Shown here piece after piece: positions 51,023 through 59,833 of a stretch of DNA of 64,000 nt. Made by a program: the position numbers and the translations under genes. Source of the DNA: Pseudomonadota bacterium (lineage in GTDB: Bacteria; Desulfobacterota; Binatia; Binatales; Binataceae); the NCBI GenBank assembly GCA_021325355.1, contig JAJPHI010000031.1:43674-107673 (forward strand), written 5' to 3'. Under the pieces are notes generated by a model. That model was not told where the DNA came from. It searched no databases and saw only the letters and a program-made list of their open reading frames with translations. Position 1 is the first letter of the stretch, and each line of letters begins with the position of its first letter.

Positions 51023-52336
51023 TCAGGCGAAGACGTCGCCGAAGCGCAGGCCGAGGAAGCTCAGCACGACGTCGGCGTAAAGCCGGAGACCCCAGCGCAG
51101 ACCCGCGATCGGCATCCGCTCGTCGTTGCCATGATAGAGTGAGCCGAAGGGCATCCGGGCATCGAGTTTGACCGGCGCGAAGCCGTAACAGATCGCGCCG
51201 AGCTGCGCGTAAAACTTGCTGTCGGTGGCCCCGGGCAGCATCCAGGGCACGGCGAGGGCGCCCGGGTCGGCGGCTTCGGTGCGGGTTTTGATCAGGCGGA
51301 AGAGCTCGGTATCCGGGCTCGCTTCGGCGGGTGGCGCCGATTTGATCACTTCGAGAAGGGGCTCGGGTCCGACGATTTCACGGAGCTCGCGCAGAAAGCT
51401 GCTTTCGCTCTCGCCCGGCAGCGTGCGGCCGTCGAGGACGACCGAGGCCTCGCCGGGAATGACGTTGTCCTTGTAGCCGGCGCGCACGATGGTCGGGCTG
51501 ACCGTGTTGGCGAGCATCGGCCGGAACAGCGGCGGCGCCTGTTCGGGAGTGAGACCGAGTTCGTGCAGCGTCGCGCGCATCAGAGGTGTGACCCGCCGGC
51601 GCATCGGGGTGCGCACGAGGCGCGTGATAAGGTCGGCGATCCACGCGATTGCGGTATCGGCGCGCGGCATCGAGCCGTGACCGGGGGAACCGGTAACGGT
51701 CATCCGCACGGTCACGAAACCCTTCTCGGCCACCTGGATCGGATAAAGACGACGCTCGCCCAGATGCAGCGTGAAGCCGCCGGTCTCATTGAGGACGAAA
51801 CCCGCGCGCACCAGCTCCGGATGATGGGCGACCAGAAAGCGCGCGCCCAGTTCGGAGCCCGCCTCTTCATCGGCGACGGCCGCCAGGATGACGTCGCGGT
51901 CGGGCACCAGACCGGAGCGTTTCAGGGCGAGCACGAGACCCAGATCCATCGCGCACTTCGACTTCATATCGATCGCGCCGCGACCCCAGATGCAGCCGTC
52001 GGCGATGGCGCCGTCGAAGGGCGCCCGGGTCCAGCGCGCGGCTTCGACCGGCACGACGTCGGTGTGCGACGAGAGCATCAGCGGCGGCAGAGCGGAGTCG
52101 CGTCCGCGCAGGCGCGTGATCAGATTGGCGCGGGCGGGCGCGGGCTCGATGATCGTCGCGTCGAGGCCCTCAGCGCCAAGGGCTTTGGCGATGAAATCGG
52201 CGGCGCGGCGTTCGTTGCCCGGCGGATTGGTGGTGTCCAGCCGGATGAGCGCTCCGAGATTGGCGAGCGTCTCTTCGACGAAACGCTCCCAGGCAAGCTT
52301 CGTGACGCGATTGTTTTCGTGAGTCTCTAGCAGCAC
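51023..52336 (-). CDS. M20 family metallopeptidase (ArgE/DapE/ACY1-type)
   Basis: 437 residues from a GTG at 52336. The metal ligands are visible: His in SSHTDVVP, Asp in GRGAIDMKSK, the catalytic Glu in DEEAGSE, and a distal His in LYHGNDER. The dimerisation domain is inserted (about 210-320). Family members deacylate or hydrolyse N-acyl amino acids or dipeptides. It is convergent with the holin gene. The 436-base stretch upstream holds a palindrome described separately. Confidence 0.87.
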   Translation of the reverse strand: MLLETHENNRVTKLAWERFVEETLANLGALIRLDTTNPPGNERRAADFIAKALGAEGLDATIIEPAPARANLITRLRGRDSALPPLMLSSHTDVVPVEAARWTRAPFDGAIADGCIWGRGAIDMKSKCAMDLGLVLALKRSGLVPDRDVILAAVADEEAGSELGARFLVAHHPELVRAGFVLNETGGFTLHLGERRLYPIQVAEKGFVTVRMTVTGSPGHGSMPRADTAIAWIADLITRLVRTPMRRRVTPLMRATLHELGLTPEQAPPLFRPMLANTVSPTIVRAGYKDNVIPGEASVVLDGRTLPGESESSFLRELREIVGPEPLLEVIKSAPPAEASPDTELFRLIKTRTEAADPGALAVPWMLPGATDSKFYAQLGAICYGFAPVKLDARMPFGSLYHGNDERMPIAGLRWGLRLYADVVLSFLGLRFGDVFA

Positions 52337-52772
52337 GGTACCGGCAGTTTAATGCGTGCGCGAACGCGGGGGTAGTGTCGTGGTTCGCGGTCGCGGATCG
52401 GCAGGATCGGGAAGGGCCGTGGCGCCGCGAAACCGGTATCTATAACGACTTACGTCGTCTATCACTTTCGTTCAATTGCGCAATTGAAGCGCGCTGCCGT
52501 ACACTGAGGCGCTTGGCCGGTAGTCTCCCCCCGATTATCGGCATACGCAGCCGGCGTGGAACAGTTCGACGAATCCCCCCTTCGTCGGATGCCATCCGCG
52601 CCGGTACTCTTTTTTCCAGGCCAACACGTTCGTTTCCAGAGGATCAGCGATCGGCGCGCATCTGCAGAGGCGCGCCGAGAAGGCCGCAGGTTCGCGCGGT
52701 CGCTCAGCGATCGACGCGCGCGCAGCGCGGCGCACGCCGGAAGCGGACGGGTGGGGCGGTGCGGAGAGCGCG
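52337..52772. other. Gene-poor stretch between M20 peptidase and RND pump
   Basis: 436 bases between two minus-strand genes. Apart from an 18-bp palindrome at 52471-52488 nothing recognisable is seen. The short open frames here are Arg-rich with no ribosome site and look like background in GC-rich DNA. Confidence 0.6.
52471..52488. promoter_or_regulatory. 18-bp perfect palindrome (possible operator)
   Basis: TTCAATTGCGCAATTGAA, AT-rich arms around GCGC, about 135 bases upstream of the M20 peptidase start. The form fits a TetR/MarR/LysR-type operator; the regulator is unknown and not encoded nearby. Confidence 0.5.
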
Positions 52773-55700
52773 TCAAGCGACCGAGGCGGCGCGGCGTCGG
52801 CGCGGCGGGGCGGCCGCTTCAGGAGGGCTCGGTTCGACGCGGGTCGCCGAGCGCATGAGCCAGCGCTGGCAGCGATCCATGTAGGTATAGACGACCGGCG
52901 TGATGTAAAGGGTAAGCAACTGCGAAAAGAGCAGACCGCCGACCACCGCGATACCGAGCGAGCGGCGTTCGTCGGCACCTGCGCCGACGCCAATCGCGAT
53001 CGGCAGCGTGCCCAGCAGCGCGGCCATCGTGGTCATCATGATCGGGCGAAAGCGGATAAGACAGCCCTCGAAGATGGCGTCGGCGGCGCTTTTGCCCTCG
53101 TTGCGTTCAGCGTCGAGGGCGAAGTCGATCATCATGATGGCGTTTTTCTTGACCAGGCCGATCAGCATGATGATGCCGACGAACGACAGCAGATCGAGCT
53201 CGAGATGAAAGACCATCAGGCTCAGCAGGGCGCCGAAGCCGGCGGCCGGCAGGCCTGAGAGGATGGTCAGCGGATGGATGAAGCTCTCGTAGAGGATGCC
53301 GAGGACGAGGTAGATGACGAGGATGGCCATCACGAGCAGCAGGCCGAGATTACCGACCGAGTTCTGAAAGGCTTCGGCGGCGCCGGAGTATTGCGCGGTG
53401 ATGCTGGCCGGCAGCACCGAGTTGGCCAGTTGTTTGACCTCGGCGAGAGCATTGCCGAGGGAGAACCCCGGCACGATATCGAAGGAAATCGTCACCGAGG
53501 GAAGCTGGCCCGAATGGTTAATCGAGAGCGGGCCGAGCGCATGCGTGATCCGGGCAACGGTCGCGAGCGGCACCAGTTGCCCCGTGGTCGAGGAGCGCAC
53601 GTAGAGCAGCTTGAGGGCGTCGGGGCCGGTCTGGTACTGCGGTTCGAGCTCCATGATGACCCAGTATTCATTGTTCGGCGTATAGATGGTCGAGACCTGC
53701 GAGGAGCCGTAAGCCAGCGAGAGCGCCTGCTCGATATCCTGGGCGGTCAGTCCGAGCGCGCTTGCCTTGTCGCGATCGATATCGACGAAGGCCTGGGGAT
53801 CCTTCATCTGCAAATCGCTGGTGACGCCGCGCAGGCCCGGCAGCGTGCGCATCTTCTGTTCGAGTTCGGTGGCATAGGCAAAGAGCTGTTTGGTGTCGGG
53901 CGACTGGAGGGTGAGCTGATACTGGCTTTCGGTGAAGCGGGCGCCGATCTGGATCGGCGGTGGATTCTGGGCGAAGACGAGCAGGCCCGGAATCGAATTG
54001 AATTTGCCCATCCACACGTTGACCAGTTGATCGACGCTCAGCCGGCGCTTCGCCGGCGGCACCAGATGCGCGAAGATAATGCCCGAGTTGAGCGTTCCGG
54101 ACGGTCCCGCGACGCCGATGCTCGAGAAGAAATTGAGGACGTCGGGGTCCTTCGCGACCATCGCGTTGAGCGCCTGCTGATGGGCCATCATGGCGTCGAA
54201 GGAGATTCCTTCGGCGGCGCGCGTGAACATGATTATTTCGCTGGCGTCTTCTGACGGCAGGAAGCCTTTGGGGGTGGCGTAGAAGCCCCAGGCCGTCCCG
54301 ACGATCGTGCCGAGCAGCACCAGCATCGTGAAGCGCCGATGGTGCATCACCCACTCAAGGCTCGTGCGATAAGCCTCGAGCAGCCGGTCAAAGCCGCGCT
54401 CGGTCAGGTTGTAGAGATAACCATGCTGCCGCCGTTGCGGGTGGCCGAGGAAGCGGCTGCAGAGCATCGGCGTGAGCGTCAGCGAGACGAAGCCCGAGAC
54501 CAGAATCGCTGCCGCGATGGTGACCGCGAACTCATGCAGCAGGCGGCCGATGATGCCGCCGAGGAACAGCACCGGGATGAAGACCGCGGCGAGCGAGAGC
54601 GTCATCGAGAGGATCGTGAAGGCGATTTCGCCGGAGCCGTCGAGGGCGGCTTCGAGCACGCCCTTGCCCATCTCGAGGTGGCGCACGATATTTTCGAGCA
54701 TCACGATGGCGTCGTCGACCACGAAGCCGACCGAGAGAGTAATGGCGAGCAGCGAGAGGTTGTCGAGGCTGTAGTCGAGCGCCCACATCACGGCAAAGGT
54801 GCCGACGATCGCCATCGGCAGGGCGAGGCTTGGGATCACGGTCGCGGACAGATTGCGCAGGAACAGGAAGATGACCATGACGACCAGGATAAGGGCGAGC
54901 ATCAGGGTGAATTCGACGTCGTTGACCGAGGCGCGAATCGATTCCGAGCGATCGTAGAGGATCGCCAGATGGACCGACGCCGGCATTTCGCTGCGAATCG
55001 TCGGCAGGAGGCGCTTGATATTGTCGATCACCTCGACCGTATTGGTGCCGGGCTGGCGCTGCACGGCCAGCACGACGGCACGCTGGCCGTTGTACCATCC
55101 GGCGAGCTTGTCGTTCTGCACGCTGTCGAGCGCGCGTCCGACGTCGCGCAGGCGCACGGGCATGCCGTTGCGATAGGCGACAATCAGGTTGGCGTAGGCG
55201 GCGGCGTTCATCAACTGGCCGTTGGCCTGGACGGTGTAGGCCTTGTGGCGGCCGTAGAGATTGCCCACCGGCAGGTTGACGTTGGCGTTCTCGACGGCGT
55301 CGGCGACTTCGTTGACCCCGATGCCGCGCGTCGCCAGCGCGAGCGGATCCAACTGGATGCGCACGGCGTACTTCTGCGAACCGTAAACCTCGACCTGGGC
55401 GACGCCGTTGATCATCGAGATGCGCTCGGCCAGGTTGGTCTCCGCGTACTCATCGACCTGCGAGAGTGGCAGGGTCGAGGAGCTCAGGCCGAGGTAGAGG
55501 ATGGCCTTGTCGGCGGGATTGACCTTGTCGTAGGAGGGCGGGGTGGGCATACCGCGCGGCAGTTCGTCCTCGGCCGCGGTGATCTTCGATTGGACGTCCT
55601 GCGCGGCCGCGTCGAGGTTGCGGCTGAGGCTGAACTGCAGGGTGATATTCGTCGCGCCCATCGTGCTCGACGAAGTCATCTGCACGAGGCCCGCGATCGT

Positions 55701-55916
55701 CGAGAATTCGCGTTCGAGCGGCGTCGCCACCGACGAGGCCATGGTTTCGGGGCTGGCGCCGGGCAGACTCGCGCTGACTTCGATGGTCGGGAAATCGACG
55801 TTCGGCAGGTCGCTCACGGGCAGAAAGCGATAAGCGACCGCGCCGAAAATCAGAATCGCTGCCGACAGCAGCGTGGTCATTACGGGACGGCGGATGAACG
55901 GTTCGGCAAGATTCAT
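52773..55916 (-). CDS. RND efflux transporter permease (MdtB/MdtC/MuxB-like, HAE1 family)
   Basis: 1047 residues with the standard RND plan: an N-terminal helix (FIRRPVMTTLLSAAILIFG), the first periplasmic loop, a helix bundle containing GFVVDDAIVMLENI (the proton-relay Asp pair), a second periplasmic loop and a second bundle of six helices. SDLPNVDFPTIEVSASLPGA near the start and the order of motifs are closest to the MdtBC/MuxBC group. It is the inner-membrane pump of a tripartite exporter for drugs or hydrophobic compounds. The adaptor gene is 10 bases upstream. No outer-membrane channel gene is adjacent. Confidence 0.94.
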   Translation of the reverse strand: MNLAEPFIRRPVMTTLLSAAILIFGAVAYRFLPVSDLPNVDFPTIEVSASLPGASPETMASSVATPLEREFSTIAGLVQMTSSSTMGATNITLQFSLSRNLDAAAQDVQSKITAAEDELPRGMPTPPSYDKVNPADKAILYLGLSSSTLPLSQVDEYAETNLAERISMINGVAQVEVYGSQKYAVRIQLDPLALATRGIGVNEVADAVENANVNLPVGNLYGRHKAYTVQANGQLMNAAAYANLIVAYRNGMPVRLRDVGRALDSVQNDKLAGWYNGQRAVVLAVQRQPGTNTVEVIDNIKRLLPTIRSEMPASVHLAILYDRSESIRASVNDVEFTLMLALILVVMVIFLFLRNLSATVIPSLALPMAIVGTFAVMWALDYSLDNLSLLAITLSVGFVVDDAIVMLENIVRHLEMGKGVLEAALDGSGEIAFTILSMTLSLAAVFIPVLFLGGIIGRLLHEFAVTIAAAILVSGFVSLTLTPMLCSRFLGHPQRRQHGYLYNLTERGFDRLLEAYRTSLEWVMHHRRFTMLVLLGTIVGTAWGFYATPKGFLPSEDASEIIMFTRAAEGISFDAMMAHQQALNAMVAKDPDVLNFFSSIGVAGPSGTLNSGIIFAHLVPPAKRRLSVDQLVNVWMGKFNSIPGLLVFAQNPPPIQIGARFTESQYQLTLQSPDTKQLFAYATELEQKMRTLPGLRGVTSDLQMKDPQAFVDIDRDKASALGLTAQDIEQALSLAYGSSQVSTIYTPNNEYWVIMELEPQYQTGPDALKLLYVRSSTTGQLVPLATVARITHALGPLSINHSGQLPSVTISFDIVPGFSLGNALAEVKQLANSVLPASITAQYSGAAEAFQNSVGNLGLLLVMAILVIYLVLGILYESFIHPLTILSGLPAAGFGALLSLMVFHLELDLLSFVGIIMLIGLVKKNAIMMIDFALDAERNEGKSAADAIFEGCLIRFRPIMMTTMAALLGTLPIAIGVGAGADERRSLGIAVVGGLLFSQLLTLYITPVVYTYMDRCQRWLMRSATRVEPSPPEAAAPPRRRRAASVA

Positions 55917-55926
55917 CGCAAAGCAC

Positions 55927-57057
55927 TCACAGGGTCTGCTTGACCGTCACTGCGGAGCCGGGCAACAGACGCAGTTGGCCGTCGGTGACCACGGTTTCGC
56001 CGCCGCGCAGGCCGCGCTCGATGACGGTCGCGCCGTCAACCTGGCTGCCGACGACGACCGGCCGCATCTGGACGCGATTGTCGGCGCCGACGACGAAGAC
56101 AAAATTGCCCTGGGGGCCGTTTTCGACCGCCTCGCTGGGCACCACGACAGCATCAGGGATCACGCCGAGCGTGAGCACGGTATTGACGTAGGCGCCCGGC
56201 CACAGGCGCCGATCGCGATTGGCGAACAGACCCTTCAGCAGGATCGTCCCGGTCGTTTTATCGACGGTATTGTCAATGAAGCTCAGCACCCCCTGCTCGG
56301 GCGGCAGTTGCCCGTTTGCCATGCCGGGGATGAAAGCCTCGACCTTGAGCTGCTGCTGTTCCATCGCGGCCCGCACTTCGGCGAGGTTCGCCTCGGGGAT
56401 CGAGAGATCGACGTAAACCGGCTGTATCTGCGTGATCGTCACCAGCGGGGTGTCGGCGTCGGGCTTGATCAGATCGCCGATATGGGCCTGCAGGTTGCCG
56501 CTGTGGCCGTCGATCGGCGAACGAATTTCGCTGTACAGAAGGTTCAGGCGAGCGGTTTCGACTGCCGCCTCGTCGGCGGCGACGGTCGCCACCCAGGTAT
56601 CGGCGCTGGCCTGCGATTGGTCGGCTTGCTGACGCGAGCCGACGCCCTGCTGGGCCAGGAAGGCATAGCGCCGGGCGTCGACGAGCGCCTGCCGCCGCTG
56701 CGCCTCGTCGCGGGCAAGATTGGCCTCTGCCTGCTGGAGGGCGGCGCGAAACGGTCGCGGGTCGAGGGTGAAGAGCAACTGACCCTTGCGGACGAAGTCG
56801 CCCTGCTGGAAGGCGATGGCGACCAGGTTACCCTCGACGCGGGACTTGATATTGACGGTGGCGTAAGCCTCAACCGTGCCGATCTCATGGAGCTGCTTGA
56901 GCACGGGGCGTTGCGTCGCCCGCGCGGCCAGAATCGGTACCGGCGGTAACTGCCGGGCGCCGCTCGTCTCACCGCTCCGGCCGCAGCCAGCCGCGAGCAT
57001 CAGAAGTATCCCCATCAGTACCCCGAGGGGTCGGCTACGCGATTGGTGGTACAGCAC
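55927..57057 (-). CDS. RND efflux periplasmic adaptor lipoprotein (MdtA-like)
   Basis: 376 residues from a GTG at 57057. This start is preferred to ATG 57015 because it gives a full lipoprotein signal (Arg-rich start, hydrophobic core, LAAGC with Cys25). The barrel-sandwich hybrid (VKSRVEGNLVAIAFQQGDFV region, about 75-100), a helical hairpin, and the second lipoyl half (IRSPIDGHSGNLQAHIGDLI, about 180-200) are visible, followed by the membrane-fusion beta-barrel. It links the RND pump to the outer-membrane channel. Ten bases separate it from the pump gene. Confidence 0.92.
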   Translation of the reverse strand: MLYHQSRSRPLGVLMGILLMLAAGCGRSGETSGARQLPPVPILAARATQRPVLKQLHEIGTVEAYATVNIKSRVEGNLVAIAFQQGDFVRKGQLLFTLDPRPFRAALQQAEANLARDEAQRRQALVDARRYAFLAQQGVGSRQQADQSQASADTWVATVAADEAAVETARLNLLYSEIRSPIDGHSGNLQAHIGDLIKPDADTPLVTITQIQPVYVDLSIPEANLAEVRAAMEQQQLKVEAFIPGMANGQLPPEQGVLSFIDNTVDKTTGTILLKGLFANRDRRLWPGAYVNTVLTLGVIPDAVVVPSEAVENGPQGNFVFVVGADNRVQMRPVVVGSQVDGATVIERGLRGGETVVTDGQLRLLPGSAVTVKQTL

Positions 57058-57354
57058 GGTGAGGCTCTTCAGGACGTTTTGCGGGAGAATGAGCTATAAC
57101 TCTCCTATGGTTTAGCTTAGCAGCTTGTCTTCAGGCGCCAACTGCCGGACCGGTGATTCAGATGCGCAACCTTCGATGCGCGGTGACGTCGCTTTCTTGG
57201 AGATAGCACGATTGGGCGGCGTACCCCTACGACCGCCGTTCATGCGTCAATGTGGAACATGTGCCGGAGGCGCACCTGAGCGCCGTCGCAGGAGCGCAAA
57301 GCGGGATGGGTCGGGCGACGGCAGACTGGCGCATTTTTCATCTAATTTATTATT

Positions 57355-57382
57355 TTGTTACCGAATCAGGGCTCTATATAAT
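57355..57382 (+). promoter_or_regulatory. Sigma70-type promoter of the degenerate activator gene
   Basis: TTGTTA (57355-57360), 16-base spacer, TATAAT (57377-57382), within an AT-rich patch of the 370-base divergent region shared with the RND adaptor gene. The gene starts at 57428 after AGGAGG. Nothing else was recognised in the region. Confidence 0.6.
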
Positions 57383-57427
57383 TGATATGGCCTCAGGCTT
57401 GCAGTCGGGTTTCGCCAGGAGGTTCTG

Positions 57428-58510
57428 ATGCTCCAACTTGCGCAGCGAACGATCGGGCGGATAGCCTTGCGCGGCGAGCCCCCACGCGAGCTTCTTCGTC
57501 TGCTTCCGCTCATCGGTCTGGATCCGTTTGGCGCGGGCGGCCTCGATTCCGCGATGGTGGCGGTCTTTTCACGCCGCGACGAGGGCGGATGGACGCTTCA
57601 CGCGCGCGACGGTCGGGAATCGCGGCTGAGCTGGAGCGTGGCTTGCGCGACGGCGGAGGCGGCCGCCTCGGCGCTGCTCGGCGGCGTCCTTGCGGTGGAC
57701 GAACCGCTGCTCTTCGCCGATTCGGCGGGATTCAACGTGCTTCGTCAGGCGCTGGAGTCCGGCTCGAGTCACATGCTGATTACCGGCGAGCCGGGCAGCG
57801 GACGCCGATCGCTCGCCGGGCTAATCGCGCGTCTCAGCGCGAGCCCGGACCAGGTGCGGAGTTTCGACTGTGCCGACGGTGCGGAATTCTCGCGCCTGCT
57901 CGGTATCGGCGGCCCGGACCTGCCGCGGCCGAGCGGTTCGTTGCGGGGATGCCGCGTGATCCTCGCGAATATCGATCGGCTGCCAGCGGCGTCGCAGGAG
58001 GAATTGGCCCGGGTCATCAGGGCACGGCGCCACTTCGTGACCTACCTTGCGACGGCGGCGTCTCCGGCCGGCGCCGCGCGACTAACAGAGACGCTCGTGC
58101 GGCCCCTTCTGAGTCTCTTCAAAGGCCGCCTGGCGATGCCGCCGCTCCGCGCGCGCACGGTGCAGATCGGCGCCTTGTGCGAGCTTTTTCTCGACAGTTT
58201 CAATCCTCGTCCGCGGCTCGCGGCCGACGCGCGGGAGGCGCTGGGCGCGCTGCCGTTCGATCATAATGTCAGTGAGCTGCGCAATCTGATCCTGCGGCTC
58301 GGGCTGATGGCCGGTCGTCGGACTGACCGCCGGATCACCGCCGCCGATATTGCCGCGGACTGCGCCGTATCCTCGGCCGCGGTCACAAGGGCGCTCGAAC
58401 CCGACGAGCAGCCGGCAGCGAGCGGTCGCGCGCGAGTCGCGGCGGCGGGCGGTTCCCATCTGCAACTGGTGGCGTCGGCCGAGCGCTTCGCCGCGCGTCG
58501 CCTTCCTTAA
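57428..58510 (+). CDS. Degenerate sigma54-activator-like AAA+ protein
   Basis: 360 residues; the AAA+ part resembles NtrC-type activators in order but not in key residues. The Walker A region is GEPGSGRRS (residues 120-128), with Arg instead of Lys. The Walker B region reads GCRVILANID rather than the GGTLFLDEI type. The GAFTGA sigma54-contact loop is absent. The distal segment LPFDHNVSELRNLILRLGLMA corresponds to the WPGNVREL motif. There is no receiver domain and no HTH. ATP hydrolysis and sigma54 activation are therefore unlikely; a regulatory or scaffolding role is a guess. AGGAGG lies before the ATG. Confidence 0.7.
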   Translation: MLQLAQRTIGRIALRGEPPRELLRLLPLIGLDPFGAGGLDSAMVAVFSRRDEGGWTLHARDGRESRLSWSVACATAEAAASALLGGVLAVDEPLLFADSAGFNVLRQALESGSSHMLITGEPGSGRRSLAGLIARLSASPDQVRSFDCADGAEFSRLLGIGGPDLPRPSGSLRGCRVILANIDRLPAASQEELARVIRARRHFVTYLATAASPAGAARLTETLVRPLLSLFKGRLAMPPLRARTVQIGALCELFLDSFNPRPRLAADAREALGALPFDHNVSELRNLILRLGLMAGRRTDRRITAADIAADCAVSSAAVTRALEPDEQPAASGRARVAAAGGSHLQLVASAERFAARRLP

Positions 58511-58658
58511 TCCAAGCTGCGTTCAAATCTGACAACGAAGCGGGATTTGCGCCCGTGCTATTCGCGGACTATACCAAATCCGTGAACGGGGCGGCGCCGC
58601 GTTTCTCCAGGACGGTGCCGATCGTCCGGAAAATCGTAAATCTCAAGGAGCCAAGGTC

Positions 58659-59714
58659 ATGAGAGCAGCGGTGATGGAAGCGGTGCGCAAGCCGCTCGTC
58701 GTCAAGGAGATGCCCGATCCGAAATGTCCGCCCAACGGCGTCATCCTGCGCGCGGAAGCCGAAGGAATCTGCCGTTCGGATTGGCATGCGTGGTCGGGCG
58801 ATTGGGCCTGGATCGGTCTGACCCCGCCGATGCCACTGGTGATGGGTCACGAATTCTGCGGCGTTATCGAAGAGGTTGGGAAGGACGTTCATAACTTCAA
58901 AAAGGGCGATCGCGTGCTGGTGCCCTTCAGTCAGGGCGACGGGATCTGCGAATACTGCCGCAACGGCCAATCCCACGTCTGCGCCAACCCGACCATTCCG
59001 GGCTTTTCCTACTGGGGCGGCTACGGCCGTTATGTTGGTATCCCGAACGCCGACCAGAACCTGGTGCCGATGCCCGAAGGCGTCGGTTTCCTGGAAGGCG
59101 CCTCGATGGGCTGCCGCTTCATGACCTCGTACCACGGCGTGGTTGATCGCGCGCAGGTCCGTCCGGGTGAATGGGTGGCAGTTCACGGCTGCGGCGGGAT
59201 CGGTCTTTCGGCGATCCACGTGGCGGCGGCTATCGGCGCCAACGTGATCGCAGTTGACCTCGACGATCGCAAGCTCGAGCTCGCCAAGAAGGTCGGCGCT
59301 CAGCATACGGTCAACGCCAAGCGCAACGAAGATCCGGCGATGGCGATCTTCGATATCACCAAGGGCGGCGCGCATGTCGCGGTCGATGCGCTCGGCGTCG
59401 CGACTACCTGCCGCAATGCTATCCTGAGCCTGCGCAAGCAGGGTCGCTCGCTGCAGATCGGTCTCACGACGCAGGCCGAGAAGGGTGAGGTGGCGCTGCC
59501 GATCGACCGGATGGTGACGATGGAATTGCAGTTGATCGCCTCGCTGGGGATGCCGGCGTCGCGCTATCCCTCGATGCTGCAAATGGTCGAGGCCAAAAAG
59601 CTCGATCCCAAATCGATGATCACCGAGACCGTCGGCCTTGAAGGCGCGAGCCGCGTGCTCGAAGAGATGACGACGTTCCAAAACGTCGGCGTGTCGATCA
59701 TCAACCAGTACTAG
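58659..59714 (+). CDS. Zinc-dependent alcohol dehydrogenase (MDR family)
   Basis: 351 residues. Catalytic-zinc ligands are Cys in GICRSDWH, His/Glu in MGHEFCGV, and Cys108-type position CRFMTSYHG. The Rossmann site is GCGGIGLSAIHVA. The structural zinc loop has only three Cys (GICEYCRNGQSHVC), the first ligand position being Asp-Gly rather than Cys-Gly. It oxidises an alcohol to a ketone or aldehyde with NAD(P); the substrate is not known. AAGGAG precedes the ATG and a strong terminator follows. Confidence 0.88.
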   Translation: MRAAVMEAVRKPLVVKEMPDPKCPPNGVILRAEAEGICRSDWHAWSGDWAWIGLTPPMPLVMGHEFCGVIEEVGKDVHNFKKGDRVLVPFSQGDGICEYCRNGQSHVCANPTIPGFSYWGGYGRYVGIPNADQNLVPMPEGVGFLEGASMGCRFMTSYHGVVDRAQVRPGEWVAVHGCGGIGLSAIHVAAAIGANVIAVDLDDRKLELAKKVGAQHTVNAKRNEDPAMAIFDITKGGAHVAVDALGVATTCRNAILSLRKQGRSLQIGLTTQAEKGEVALPIDRMVTMELQLIASLGMPASRYPSMLQMVEAKKLDPKSMITETVGLEGASRVLEEMTTFQNVGVSIINQY

Positions 59715-59726
59715 TCCCGCACTTTC

Positions 59727-59760
59727 GGGCGCCGAAGCCTGGCTTCGGCGCCCTCCTTTT
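59727..59760 (+). terminator. Intrinsic terminator of the alcohol dehydrogenase gene
   Basis: 10-bp stem GGGCGCCGAA / TTCGGCGCCC (59727-59736 with 59744-59753) with a 7-base loop that can partly pair, then TCCTTTT. Confidence 0.88.
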
Positions 59761-59775
59761 CGCCGCGCGCCAAAG

Positions 59776-59813
59776 GGGTCTTTCCACGCATCGGCAGGTG
59801 GGTGGAAAGACCC
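59776..59813. repeat. 12-bp inverted repeat downstream of the kinase gene
   Basis: GGGTCTTTCCAC (59776-59787) pairs with GTGGAAAGACCC (59802-59813), 14-base loop. It lies 20 bases after the minus-strand kinase stop and could be its terminator, though the T-run is short. Confidence 0.55.
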
Positions 59814-59833
59814 TGCAAGGGCGCCCGCGCCGC

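Noticed and set aside
52375..52884. Short open frame of 169 codons between the M20 and RND genes
   Set aside because: Arg-rich, no ribosome site, no recognised motif, and it runs into the RND gene on the other strand.
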